DNA from: Gelidibacter gilvus
Lineage (GTDB): Bacteria > Bacteroidota > Bacteroidia > Flavobacteriales > Flavobacteriaceae
Direction: 5' to 3'
DNA: 64,000 nucleotides
Assembly: GCF_004115975.1 (NCBI RefSeq)
Contig: NZ_SDDZ01000004.1
Coordinates: 1 to 64,000 of the forward strand
Shown: one piece after another, positions 54,213-62,398 of the stretch
Layout: each line of letters opens with the position of its first letter
Numbering within the stretch: position 1 is the first letter of the stretch
Position numbers and translations under genes: made by a program
The notes under the pieces: model-generated
Told to the model about the DNA's origin: nothing
The model's database searches: none
The model's input: the letters and a program-made list of their open reading frames with translations, nothing else

Positions 54213-54272
54213 AAGCAACCCGCCAGAACGATTCTTTCGGGCTGGTTATTTTTACACGGTTTTGTTGGCAAC
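54213..54272. repeat. Cassette-flanking site 3 (right half only)
   Basis: Bases 54213-54259 match 55367-55413 at 44 of 47 positions, including the hairpin CCAGAACGATTCTTTCGGGC-TGG. It ends with GTTGGCAAC (54264-54272), the inverted repeat of 55248-55256 on the far side of the next gene. The left half of the site is missing, so this is the left border of the full-site array. Confidence 0.75.
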
Positions 54273-54277
54273 TGGCT

Positions 54278-55213
54278 TTATTTAGAGTTACTATTTTCTA
54301 TTAACTTTATTTTTTTACTATTCCAATTTAGAATTACTCGATAATTTCTAAAAAAATCCAAACCAAATCTTTGACTTAAATATTGCTCTGAATATATCTT
54401 TTGGTTAGTTAATATAGAATTTCCGAATTCGATTTCATTAATTATACCTGTATAAGAAACTCGTGTCTTATCTTGTTTACCATAAATTCCAATAGCACCA
54501 TCCGTTTTAGTTTCTTTAAAATCTGAAATTTGACCACCTTCTTTTTGTTTCTCAAATTCGGAAAATGGTATAACTATGTCTCCGCTAAATCCAAAATCCA
54601 CTGTAAAGTTCCAAATTTTCTCTCCATTTATTTTACAACCAATAGCAGGTGTTCTGTCATATCCAATAAATATCTTATTCTCAATTATTTTTTCAGGTAA
54701 ATTCAATTTTGATTCATTGTCAGTTATAGTAATTTGGTTTTGGCTGAAATCAATGTCCCAAATAGCGTGTTGCATTAGATTTGATCCAAAAAACCCATCA
54801 ATATCTAAAGAAGACCACATTGGTACAGAATTAAAATCATTTATCAAGGCTACTGTTCCCACAAAATCTACTGTTCCCATTCTGATTTTTTCAATTCTTG
54901 CATATTCGTTAGATTGTTTTTTATTAAAAACATCAGATGCTTTTACCGAATCAATAACTTTCAAATTTAAAGTTTCTGCAAGTTTTTTTGATACAAGAGT
55001 GGGTGTTCCTGTGTCTAAAATAAAATTATAGTGTTTATTTTCTATTTCTACTTTTACAATAATAAATCCGTTTTTTATTTCGAAAGGTAAAGTCACTTTA
55101 AAGTTTTCTTCAGACGTTTTTCCTTCTTTAAGGTACTTTACAGCTTTATTAACTCAACAGCTACTAATGGAAATAAATGTTATAAAAAAAATAAACACTC
55201 TTGCTAATTTCAT
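54278..55213 (-). pseudogene. Retropepsin-like aspartic protease lipoprotein gene, broken by a TGA after the lipobox
   Basis: From ATG at 55213 the frame reads a lipoprotein signal (MKLARVFIFFITFISISSC) and then meets TGA at 55154-55156. It resumes in frame as VNKAVKYLKEGKTSEENFKV and continues to 54278. The body is a retropepsin-like fold with the catalytic NFILDTGTPTLVSKKLA and a second NFTVDFGFSGDIVIP motif. It probably acted outside the cytoplasm. A GTG at 55096 could start a cytoplasmic 272-residue form, but the lipobox in frame argues for an exported ancestor. The gene is the first single-gene unit of the cassette array. Sequencing error is an alternative explanation for the stop. Confidence 0.78.
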
Positions 55214-55247
55214 ATTTTCAATTTTTTAGAGGCAGTTTTTTGAGCTT

Positions 55248-55423
55248 GTTGCCAACGTGTTATAGTTGCGGTGGCAAGCACCTAAAATACTAAAATTGAC
55301 TGAGCCTGTGGAAATTCCGTCCTGCAACGCTTTTGGCGTTGAGGAATTTCAAAGTAGGCAAGAACCAAGCAACCCGCCAGAACGAATCTTTCGGGCTGGT
55401 TAATTATACACGGCTTAGGGCAC
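55248..55423. repeat. Cassette-flanking site 4 (full attC-like site)
   Basis: This is the most complete site. It starts GTTGCCAACGTGTTATAG and ends TTATACACGGCTTAGGGCAC. Inside are the CTAAAATACTAAAATTGACT block shared with 37781, the hairpin CAACGCTTTTGGCGTTG with outer arms GAAATTCC/GGAATTTC, AGTAGGCAAGAACCAAGC, and the CCAG...CTGG hairpin shared with 54213. The two ends form an imperfect inverted repeat. Confidence 0.78.
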
Positions 55424-55427
55424 GTTT

Positions 55428-56567
55428 TTATGTTTCTCTTTTTATTATATTATAAGGAATATGTTTTGATTGAATATTCATTTTTTTTAATCCATAAACT
55501 CTTAGATTCCTTGTTTGATTTAATTTATCTATGGATTGAATAGCAATCATTTGTTCATAAAACTCGCCAAATAGAGTCCCGTTCAAATTAGTTCCTAAAA
55601 TTATTTTACCATCAATAATACTGACATTTTTGTTTAAATCTTCAACTTTTTTAAGATTTTCGTTAATTGCCACAGATATTTTACCGTTTGGATATAAACA
55701 AATTTCTAAAAGAAAATAATCATCTAATAATTCTTTAATATCTAAAACAATTGTTTTAGAATCAGATATATGAAATATTAATTTATTCTTACTTTGATAT
55801 ATCCCGATACTTAATTCTTTATCTAATCTATGTCCATACCAAAGTATGTGATTCTTTTCAGATTTGTTAGAGCTTAAAAGTTTAATAAATAAAGAAATAC
55901 GTATTCCCTTATTTTTCTTTTGCCTTACTGGGAACTGCATAAAAGCTCTTTTAAAATAAATCCCATCTAATATTTTTCCGTCTTTTGCAATCATTGCCTG
56001 GAAATTACTATTAGGTGAATGTCCATTATTGTCTCCAACTAGTAAAGAATGGAATTCATCGAATATTTCTAATAATATTTTAGAAATAGACTTTAATAGG
56101 TCAAAAGTGAAATCTGGAAATTTCTCGAAGAGATTTTCATAAATATAGATACTCTTATCCTCATCCTTTTTATCAGGTTTCATATGCAAGCCTCCATTGT
56201 AAGCTAACATTAATAAGAATTCTTGAATGGTAAAACTATATTCAGTTGTTTTAAGAATTATACTTTGAAAAAAATCCTCAAGCTTAATTTCAAGTATCTT
56301 TTTTTTATCTATTACTTCAATTTTTTTGTAAAGAAATTTTCCAATTAATGTTTTTTGGAAATTATTGAAATCAGAAGAAACGACAGCTAATCGTAAGAAA
56401 TCAAAACGATTTATTTGTTCAATCCAAGGATTTGGTTGGTCCAAAAACATAATACGATAAAATAATGGCAATGAGTCAAAAAGTCTTTCAGATTCACTTT
56501 CAAAATCTTTTTTGAAATTTAAATAGTGTTTAACCCCTCGTATGTTTCTATTTAAATTTTTTTCCAT
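55428..56567 (-). CDS. Unknown cassette protein with a C-terminal LamG-like half
   Basis: The 379-residue soluble protein is AT-rich, and no family is recognised. The N-terminal 150 residues are helical (GVKHYLNFKKDFESESERLF, FFQSIILKTTEYSFTIQEFL). From about residue 215 the sequence becomes beta-rich, with KGIRISLFIKLLSSN and a late DGKIILGTNLNGTLFGEFYE, which resembles LamG/concanavalin-like beta sandwiches. There is no signal peptide. The gene is bracketed by TTAGGGCAC (55415-55423) and GTGCCCTAA (56579-56587). Confidence 0.7.
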   Translation of the reverse strand: MEKNLNRNIRGVKHYLNFKKDFESESERLFDSLPLFYRIMFLDQPNPWIEQINRFDFLRLAVVSSDFNNFQKTLIGKFLYKKIEVIDKKKILEIKLEDFFQSIILKTTEYSFTIQEFLLMLAYNGGLHMKPDKKDEDKSIYIYENLFEKFPDFTFDLLKSISKILLEIFDEFHSLLVGDNNGHSPNSNFQAMIAKDGKILDGIYFKRAFMQFPVRQKKNKGIRISLFIKLLSSNKSEKNHILWYGHRLDKELSIGIYQSKNKLIFHISDSKTIVLDIKELLDDYFLLEICLYPNGKISVAINENLKKVEDLNKNVSIIDGKIILGTNLNGTLFGEFYEQMIAIQSIDKLNQTRNLRVYGLKKMNIQSKHIPYNIIKRET

Positions 56568-56578
56568 TTTGATTTAAT

Positions 56579-56716
56579 GTGCCCTAACGTTTATCCTGTA
56601 TATGAGCTGTGTCGTGATTTAGCACGAATTTCTCCAAATATAAACTAACTTTGGGAAATCCGCAGGATTTACCAAGTAGGTAAGTACAAGCCATTGATTA
56701 TACACATGTTGTAGCC
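56579..56716. repeat. Cassette-flanking site 5 (full attC-like site)
   Basis: It starts GTGCCCTAACGTTTATCC and ends GATTATACACATGTTGTAGC-C. The middle contains AGCACGAATTTCTCC, a dyad around AATCCGCAGGATT, and ACCAAGTAGGTAAGTACAAGC, which matches the right-half block of the other sites. Confidence 0.72.
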
Positions 56717-56722
56717 AGTTTT

Positions 56723-57502
56723 TTACTTTATTTCATTGAATTCCAACCCAAATTTTGATTCGTTTTTTTTAGCTTGTATCAATTTTGTATTTGGATAATA
56801 ATTCTTGATTATTTTAATTAATGTCTTTTTATCTCCGTCCGATATTTTGCAACCAAATATAACTTCTTTAAGAGAGTTGGGATTAAATTGATAATTTCCA
56901 TTCTTATCTTTTAAAATTCTAACTTCGCCTTCATATTCCCAATCCTCTGACTTTGTGAAAAACATTTGATTTACGAAATCGTTTTTATCGTTCAAATAAT
57001 CATATTCGGGATAATCTCTTGTATAGATTACTTTTTTTGCAGGTGAAAAGAATTCAATATCTTCTAAAATGTCAAATTTTAAACTTATTCCTTTATGCGA
57101 ATTTGCATAATGTGCCCACATTAATAAATTTTCACAATTAGACATAAAACAAGCAACTCCTTTTCGTTGAGTTACTCTTTTTGAAACAATATTTATTAAT
57201 TTTTCAAATTCTTCTCTTGTTATTCTGTTTTTATCAATTCCACTTAATTCTTTAATTCCGAAATGCTTGACCAAATATTTTTCAAAATAATTTTGAATTT
57301 TTTCTTGACTGGAATTTTGAATTTTCATATTAATATCACAGTCAAATGGGTCATTAAAATCAGATGGGTTTGAAAACCACATTTCTCCGTTTATTAAAGT
57401 GTCAAATAAATATCTATTTACAGTCCTCATTCTGTAGACATATTGTGGCAACTGTTTGTCTGTTACCATCTTTCGTACAAGTGTTTTATATCTACTTTCC
57501 AT
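56723..57502 (-). CDS. DUF2971 domain protein, cassette-borne
   Basis: The 259-residue protein has the DUF2971 pattern: YVYRMRTVNRYLFDTLINGE, then MWFSNPSDFNDPFDCDINMK, CFMSNCENLLMWAHYANSHK, GISLKFDILED, and a late VIFGCKISDGDKKTLIKII. DUF2971 proteins are common in phage-defence islands, mobile regions and cassette arrays, but their activity is unknown. It is bracketed by GTTGTAGCC (56708-56716) and GACTACAAC (57516-57524). Confidence 0.85.
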   Translation of the reverse strand: MESRYKTLVRKMVTDKQLPQYVYRMRTVNRYLFDTLINGEMWFSNPSDFNDPFDCDINMKIQNSSQEKIQNYFEKYLVKHFGIKELSGIDKNRITREEFEKLINIVSKRVTQRKGVACFMSNCENLLMWAHYANSHKGISLKFDILEDIEFFSPAKKVIYTRDYPEYDYLNDKNDFVNQMFFTKSEDWEYEGEVRILKDKNGNYQFNPNSLKEVIFGCKISDGDKKTLIKIIKNYYPNTKLIQAKKNESKFGLEFNEIK

Positions 57503-57515
57503 TTTTTCTAAAATT

Positions 57516-57652
57516 GACTACAACGTTGTTGTGTATGGACCGTTGCGTGTAAAAGCACGAACCATTAAAGATACAAAACTACGCTGGAAAATACCCAAGA
57601 ATTTTCCAGATGAGCACAGACCCAGCAATGGTTTATAAACGGCTTTTCGTAC
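57516..57652. repeat. Cassette-flanking site 6 (full attC-like site)
   Basis: It starts GACTACAACGTTGTTGTGTA and ends GGTTTATAAACGGCTTTTCG. Inside are AAAAGCACGAACCATTAAAG (compare site 5), a dyad GGAAAATACCCAAGAATTTTCC and CCAGATGAGCACAGACCCAG (compare site 1). Confidence 0.7.
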
Positions 57653-57657
57653 TTTTC

Positions 57658-58443
57658 TTATTCTAAATCATCCCAAAAGATGACTTTATATTTTCTTTCT
57701 ATCTTTTTGAACCTATTAAAACTTCCTCCAATATTTAATCCAACTTTATTTAATTTGCCAGCGATATCTGTAGTAATGCCCATTTCGTCAGTATAATTAA
57801 ATTCGGCAGAATATTCAGATACCTTATTTTCAAGCCTAACTTTTTGCAACGTTCTCCAAGTTGGTTCACTCTCAATCCATTTATTTTCATATTTAGTGAA
57901 ATTATGATTTGGAGGTTTAGGAAACACAAAAAATACTTTTGCAGAGTCGGCTTTATTGTTTTTATATTCTGTTTTAACACCAACAGTAGCATTGCCATTT
58001 TGTGTCGGAATATCGTCAGCTTTTAAATCTAAATTTATTTTTGAATTATCTACAACTTCTTCAATTAGCAAAATTTCCTTTGCTCCAAGATGTCCACACA
58101 TTTCAATAAATGCACTTTCTTTTAGTTTTAGTGTATGTTGATGGAAGTTTGACAATGGAATATAAAAGTCTGGTTCGTAATCAGGACAAGAATATACTAT
58201 TCCTTTTTGAGGATGTTGTGGAGGGAATCTAAAATGATTATTACAATACTTTATTTCTCCAAATCCTGCGAAATCATTCGAATACGCTTCCTTATCTCTT
58301 AAAAGATTGAAAGCTGAAAAAACAGGGTTAATTGCCGAATCTAATATTAGTTTTTGCCAGTTAATTGGTTTATAATTTTTTTCTTCATCTATTAGGACAA
58401 TTCTCCTATCATAAATTGGAGACTCTTTATTTATTTTTATCAT
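57658..58443 (-). CDS. Unknown cassette protein
   Basis: The 261-residue soluble protein begins MIKINKESPIYDRRIVLIDE. No family is recognised. Landmarks are FRFPPQHPQKGIVYSCPDYE near residue 72, HTLKLKESAFIEMCGHLGAK, and a C-terminal TDEMGITTDIAGKLNKVGLN that looks amphipathic. The His/Cys content is not arranged as a clear metal site. It is bracketed by a GGCTTTTCGTAC / GTATGAAAGCTAAC inverted pair. A role in defence or stress is possible by analogy with other cassette genes but is not shown. Confidence 0.65.
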   Translation of the reverse strand: MIKINKESPIYDRRIVLIDEEKNYKPINWQKLILDSAINPVFSAFNLLRDKEAYSNDFAGFGEIKYCNNHFRFPPQHPQKGIVYSCPDYEPDFYIPLSNFHQHTLKLKESAFIEMCGHLGAKEILLIEEVVDNSKINLDLKADDIPTQNGNATVGVKTEYKNNKADSAKVFFVFPKPPNHNFTKYENKWIESEPTWRTLQKVRLENKVSEYSAEFNYTDEMGITTDIAGKLNKVGLNIGGSFNRFKKIERKYKVIFWDDLE

Positions 58444-58463
58444 TTATTCTATATGTTTTTTTG

Positions 58464-58566
58464 TATGAAAGCTAACTTATTTATATAAGCACACAATATA
58501 CTCATATTCCTTTAACATAGAAAGCTACAAATCTCATCTACAATCGTTTTTTATACAAGTTGCCCT
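58464..58566. repeat. Cassette-flanking site 7 (right end of the array)
   Basis: It starts GTATGAAAGCTAACTTATTT, pairing with GGCTTTTCGTAC at the other end of the gene. It ends TTTTTTATACAAGTTGCCC, close to the TTATACACG..TTG end of the other sites. No cassette gene follows. Confidence 0.6.
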
Positions 58567-58633
58567 GTTCACTAATGGATCAGTTGATCATTCACTACGA
58601 TTAAAAAATAGCCATCCGCAAATATATCTGCAC

Positions 58634-58669
58634 AAAAAAAGCACCAACAAACGCTGGTGCTTTTTCTTT
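58634..58669 (-). terminator. Terminator after the anti-sigma factor gene
   Basis: Read on the minus strand, AAAAGCACCA and TGGTGCTTTT arms (58655-58664 and 58637-58646) form a 10-base stem followed by a run of T. Confidence 0.85.
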
Positions 58670-58683
58670 AAAATAATCTCCTT

Positions 58684-59499
58684 TTAAGGCGCTGGTGCTG
58701 TTACAAGTCCCAAAGTATATAATTGCTCCATGGTTGGTGTGTCACTACCACCTTCAGTTTCTAAAGTAATTCCGAAGGCTTCACTTTCGTTGGCATTGGC
58801 AATGGCAAATATTTTGTTGTCGTCGGAATTGAAATCGTCAATGGTGCCCAAACTTGTTGGTGTCAACGGATTCAGTTTTAAGGACCATACTTGGTACACT
58901 TTACCCGATGGCGCCTCAGGAAGTCCTTGCGCATCTAAATAAATACTGTTATCCTTTTTGTTCCAATAGACCTTGGCATAGGTATTTGCGAATTCGCCTT
59001 GACCTCCTAACGGGACTGAAATGATATCCTTATCACGCAGGAAATTTAACAGTTTTTTTGAATCGGCAAGCTCTGTTCTGGAATTTGCAATCTGTTCTTC
59101 CAAAAAGGCTTTTTCTGTTTCAGCTGTGTTTAAGTTGGATTCCAGTTCTTTATTTTGATTCAAGGTCCAGAATAATCCAGCGCCAATAATAATAGCTGCG
59201 GCCCATCCTGTATAGGTCAACCAGTTGTATTTAGGTTTGGCAATGGAAATTACTTTGGTATCCACATCTGACACGTTAAAAGTTAATTTGTCCTTGATCG
59301 TTTCAAGCAAGCCTGCATTTTTATTGTTAGAAGTGGCAGCGGTGAGTTTAACAATGGCAGCTTCTATGTCTAAAACCTCCTGAAGTATTTCTGGATGCTC
59401 GCGCATAAGTTGATACACCTCTTTGTTTTCGTTTTCAGAGAGTGCACCTGCTACGTAAAGCTCTAAAATTCCAGATGCTATGTAAGCGTTTATATCCAT
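58684..59499 (-). CDS. Anti-sigma factor, RskA-like
   Basis: The protein is about 271 residues. An N-terminal anti-sigma zinc-less domain (MDINAYIASGILELYVAGAL) is followed by one membrane segment near residue 97 (WLTYTGWAAAIIIGAGLFWT). A coiled coil covers about 120-160, and an extracytoplasmic RskA domain has PSGKVYQVWSLKLNPLTPTS. It should hold the ECF sigma factor encoded just upstream until a signal releases it. An alternative Met at 59514 overlaps the sigma gene by 14 bases. The Met at 59499 starts 2 bases past the sigma stop and fits the conserved N-terminus. Confidence 0.88.
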   Translation of the reverse strand: MDINAYIASGILELYVAGALSENENKEVYQLMREHPEILQEVLDIEAAIVKLTAATSNNKNAGLLETIKDKLTFNVSDVDTKVISIAKPKYNWLTYTGWAAAIIIGAGLFWTLNQNKELESNLNTAETEKAFLEEQIANSRTELADSKKLLNFLRDKDIISVPLGGQGEFANTYAKVYWNKKDNSIYLDAQGLPEAPSGKVYQVWSLKLNPLTPTSLGTIDDFNSDDNKIFAIANANESEAFGITLETEGGSDTPTMEQLYTLGLVTAPAP

Positions 59500-59500
59500 A

Positions 59501-60031
59501 TTAGTTGAGTACAATAGTTCTTAATTCCTTAATGCAATTTCTGTTTCGTGTCTTTATGGTGCCAATGGGCATGTCAAGGGCTTCTGAAGCTTCCTTTTGG
59601 GTAAATCCCTTAAAGTACAAAAGCTCAATCACTTCAATACATTTTTTGGCAAGTTGACTCACAAACTTTTTGATGCCAATGGCATCGGTTTGATCATCTA
59701 AACTATCAGTGTGTTGAAGAATATCTACGAAATATTCAGCATTCAGGTTTTTTTTTGAATTCTTAAATGCTTTGGAGCGTGTTTTATCAATGGCAGCATT
59801 TCTGGCAATATTTAAGATCCAGGTAAAAAACCGTCCTTTCTCGGCAGAATAGCTGTTGGCATTGTTCCAGGCTTTTATAAAAACATCCTGCATGACTTCT
59901 TCTGCAATGGCATGATCTCTCAGTATATTGTAGATGACGCCGTGCATACTATCGCCATACATACGGTAGAGCTCTGTAAATGCTTTTTCGTCTTTTTGCT
60001 GAAATTTTGAAATCAATACTTCTAATTGCAT
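59501..60031 (-). CDS. ECF-type RNA polymerase sigma factor
   Basis: The 176-residue protein has region 2 with YRMYGDSMHGVIYNILRDHA, IAEEVMQDVFIKAWNN and FFTWILNIARNAAIDKTRSK. Region 4 has IEVIELLYFKGFTQKEASEA followed by LDMPIGTIKTR. It is a SigK/RpoE-like ECF factor coupled to the RskA-type anti-sigma gene. Targets are unknown. The nearby superoxide dismutase gene suggests an oxidative-stress or envelope-stress input, but the two are in separate units divided by a terminator. Confidence 0.92.
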   Translation of the reverse strand: MQLEVLISKFQQKDEKAFTELYRMYGDSMHGVIYNILRDHAIAEEVMQDVFIKAWNNANSYSAEKGRFFTWILNIARNAAIDKTRSKAFKNSKKNLNAEYFVDILQHTDSLDDQTDAIGIKKFVSQLAKKCIEVIELLYFKGFTQKEASEALDMPIGTIKTRNRNCIKELRTIVLN

Positions 60032-60071
60032 ATAGTATTTTTAGATATTCTTTCTTAAGGAAATTAAAAAT

Positions 60072-60102
60072 TGAGAAAAAAAAAGCCACTTGTAAAAGTG
60101 GC
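60072..60102 (-). terminator. Terminator after the superoxide dismutase gene
   Basis: On the minus strand GCCACTT, a four-base loop and AAGTGGC are followed by nine T residues, a classical intrinsic terminator. Confidence 0.88.
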
Positions 60103-60130
60103 TTAAGTGTGTTTTATGTAACGTAATAGA

Positions 60131-60712
60131 TTATTGAATAATACCGCCACAACTTACGCGTCCGCCGGCATCACCTGTTGGTTGTGTTTTGAAATCATCA
60201 ATGCCTTCATGGACAATGATGGCTTTTCCTATAATGTCTTTATTGGCATCGCCACATCCAATGCACCACTCATCTGTAGTCATGCTAAGGGTTGCGTTTC
60301 CGTTGGCATCGGCTTGAAGGTTTCCAATATCGCCTTTGTGATAGCCATCCGGACTTCCCCATTTTCCGTGAGGTTGATTGGTTGGATTCCAATGGCCTCC
60401 AGAAGACATGCCGTCGGCTGCTGAACAATCTGCTTTTTCATGGAGGTGGATCGCGTGCTCACCTTCGGTAAGTCCGTCAATGACCACCACCATAGTGACA
60501 GCGCCATCTTCTTCAGTAAATACAGCATTTCCTTTCACCTGACTGCCGCTTTTCGGTTCCAAGCTCACTTGCAGTTTTATGACTTCTTTAACCGGCGCTT
60601 CTTTTGACATTTCTTGCATGTCATCGGCCTTGGTTTCTTTTTTATCATTTTTACAAGATGTGGTCATAGTCAGAGCAAAAACAGCTAAGAGTATCAGTGA
60701 TATTCGTTTCAT
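60131..60712 (-). CDS. sodC: Cu/Zn superoxide dismutase lipoprotein
   Basis: The 193-residue lipoprotein has lipobox TMTTSCKNDKK. The SodC barrel has copper/zinc ligands in HAIHLHEKADC, SGGHWNPTNQPHGKWGSPDG, YHKGDIGNL and IIVHEGIDD, and a C-terminal GDAGGRVSCGGII with the conserved Arg and the disulphide Cys. It converts superoxide to peroxide in the periplasm or at the outer membrane. It is divergent from hemN and has its own terminator. Confidence 0.95.
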   Translation of the reverse strand: MKRISLILLAVFALTMTTSCKNDKKETKADDMQEMSKEAPVKEVIKLQVSLEPKSGSQVKGNAVFTEEDGAVTMVVVIDGLTEGEHAIHLHEKADCSAADGMSSGGHWNPTNQPHGKWGSPDGYHKGDIGNLQADANGNATLSMTTDEWCIGCGDANKDIIGKAIIVHEGIDDFKTQPTGDAGGRVSCGGIIQ

Positions 60713-60869
60713 AGTTATAGTTTTTTAGTGTTTAAATTTTAATAATGAAGGATTAAAGTTACTGTTAATTTATGTGTATTTAGCTATAGGGATTGTAAAA
60801 TATAAGATTCGTCCCAAATAGTTCCTATTCTAAGTGCCTGCTAAAATTAATTCAAACGGTGGGGATTTC

Positions 60870-60913
60870 ATGACTTATATCATATTTTTTATAGCGTATT
60901 TGAAATATTTTTG
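60870..60913 (+). promoter_or_regulatory. hemN promoter with a Crp/Fnr-type palindrome
   Basis: The dyad ATGAC-TTATA-TCATAT (ATGA at 60870-60873, TCAT at 60880-60883) is centred 29.5 bases upstream of the minus-7 box TATTTTTG (60906-60913, exact TAnnTTTG). With the usual start site this is near -43, a class II activator position. The nirK promoter has the same dyad at the same spacing. The rest of the 60713-60936 gap holds the sodC promoter and nothing else recognised. Confidence 0.72.
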
Positions 60914-60936
60914 AATCAGATTTAATCGAAACAAGA

Positions 60937-62301
60937 ATGAATAGGTCTTTAATTGATAAATACAATGTTGCTGGGCCAAGATATACCAGCTATCCGACGG
61001 TTCCCTATTGGGTTGATGACACATTTTCCATGAAGGCATGGAAGGACTCACTTCTTAAATCTTTTGCAGAAAGCAATGAGGAGGAAGGGTTGAGTCTTTA
61101 TATCCATCTGCCATTTTGCGAAAGTTTATGTACGTTTTGTGGCTGCCACAAACGGATTACGAAGCAACATAGTGTTGAAATCCCGTACATCAATGCTGTA
61201 GTGAAAGAGTGGGACCTCTATTGTGATCTGTTGCCATCTAAACCCAAAATAAAAGAAATGCATTTTGGGGGCGGCACACCAACATTTTTTTCGCCTACCC
61301 ATTTAAATCTGCTCATCAATTGCATCTTAAGACGTGCCACCTTGGCTGACGATTATGAGTTCAGCTTTGAAGGCCATCCTAATAATACGACAGAACAGCA
61401 TTTACAAACTTTTTATGACCTCGGATTTAGGCGCGTCAGTTTTGGAGTTCAGGATTATAATGAAACGGTGCAAAAGGCGATCCATAGAATTCAACCTTTT
61501 GAGAATGTCAAACGGGTGACTGAACAGGCTAAGGCCATCGGTTATAATTCGGTTGGACATGATCTTATTTTCGGATTGCCATTTCAAACCGAAGCCCACG
61601 TCAAGGAAACTATTGCAAAAACAAAAGAGCTTAAACCTGATCGGATTGCATTTTACAGTTATGCGCATGTCCCTTGGATAAAAGGAAATGGCCAACGTGG
61701 ATTTGATGAAAGCAACCTGCCATCTGGAGAAGCAAAAAGACAGCAATATGAATTGGGCAAGACCTTGCTTTTTGAAGCAGGATATCATGAAATTGGAATG
61801 GACCATTTTGCATTAGAATCAGATTCATTGTACCAATCCATGATTACAAATCAACTCCATCGCAATTTTATGGGCTATACGGCTTCAAAAACCAAAGCCA
61901 TGATTGGGTTGGGCGTATCGGCAATTAGCGATAGCTGGTTTGGGTTTGCCCAAAATGTAAAAAATGTTGAAGATTATTACCATTTGGTGAATGAAGGCAT
62001 TATTCCTGTGGTAAAAGGTCATATCTTGAACGCAGAAGATCTCATCATCAGAAAACATATTCTTAATCTAATGTGCCATTTTGAGACCTCGTGGACGCCA
62101 GATGACCTGTATTTTGAAGAATTGCCTGAGATATTGGAGCATTTGAAAGAAATGGAACAGGATGGCTTATTAGTGCGTGGTGAAGGACAATTGACCATTA
62201 CTGAGAAGGGGAAGCCATTTGTTAGAAATGTTTGCATGGCCTTTGATTTACATCTAAAAAGAAGAACCCCTGAAAGACAGCTGTTTTCAATGACAGTATA
62301 A
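60937..62301 (+). CDS. hemN: Oxygen-independent coproporphyrinogen III oxidase
   Basis: The 454-residue radical SAM enzyme has the 4Fe-4S site C-x3-C-x2-C in LPFCESLCTFCGCHK near residue 62, with a fourth nearby Cys. KEMHFGGGTPTFF and RRVSFGVQDY are SAM-binding strands, YSYAHVPWIKGNGQRG is a HemN-type block, and a C-terminal HemN domain follows. It decarboxylates two propionates of coproporphyrinogen III to vinyls without oxygen, in haem synthesis. It is a standard anaerobically induced gene, and its promoter carries the palindrome shared with nirK. Confidence 0.95.
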   Translation: MNRSLIDKYNVAGPRYTSYPTVPYWVDDTFSMKAWKDSLLKSFAESNEEEGLSLYIHLPFCESLCTFCGCHKRITKQHSVEIPYINAVVKEWDLYCDLLPSKPKIKEMHFGGGTPTFFSPTHLNLLINCILRRATLADDYEFSFEGHPNNTTEQHLQTFYDLGFRRVSFGVQDYNETVQKAIHRIQPFENVKRVTEQAKAIGYNSVGHDLIFGLPFQTEAHVKETIAKTKELKPDRIAFYSYAHVPWIKGNGQRGFDESNLPSGEAKRQQYELGKTLLFEAGYHEIGMDHFALESDSLYQSMITNQLHRNFMGYTASKTKAMIGLGVSAISDSWFGFAQNVKNVEDYYHLVNEGIIPVVKGHILNAEDLIIRKHILNLMCHFETSWTPDDLYFEELPEILEHLKEMEQDGLLVRGEGQLTITEKGKPFVRNVCMAFDLHLKRRTPERQLFSMTV

Positions 62302-62398
62302 CCTGTGAAAGTTTAAAATCAAAAGTTGACAGTGATTTTCGTTTGTCAATTTAATATAATATGAGTACCTTTTATTTTTAATAAAAAAACACCTACCT

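Larger units (their letters stand above)
53464..58566 (-). other. Putative gene-cassette array (integron-like geometry, no integrase in window)
   Basis: After the toxin-antitoxin pair come four minus-strand single-gene units: 54264-55256, 55415-56587, 56708-57524 and about 57641-58476. Read in the coding direction, each has a short motif just before the start codon. Its reverse complement lies just after the stop: GTTGGCAAC/GTTGCCAAC, GTTAGGGCAC/GTGCCCTAA, GTTGTAGTC/GGCTACAAC and GTTAGCTTTC/GAAAAGCC. Between units lie related sites with TTATACACG, CCAAG and YAACGT blocks and internal dyads. In integrons the R' and R'' parts of one cassette are split around the gene in exactly this way. The genes are visibly more AT-rich than the flanks. 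Confidence 0.65.

Noticed and set aside
22729-55156. Two in-frame TGA codons as a sign of TGA recoding (Trp or Sec)
   Set aside because: TGA is an ordinary stop here (for example the genes ending at 2602, 10402 and 18332). There is no SECIS-like structure, and Bacteroidota of this type use the standard bacterial code. Mutation or sequencing error is simpler.
53464-58566. Calling the array a classical integron
   Set aside because: There is no intI, attI or Pc in the window, and most arms do not fit the GTTRRRY/RYYYAAC consensus. Only the geometry is integron-like, so it is reported as a putative cassette array.
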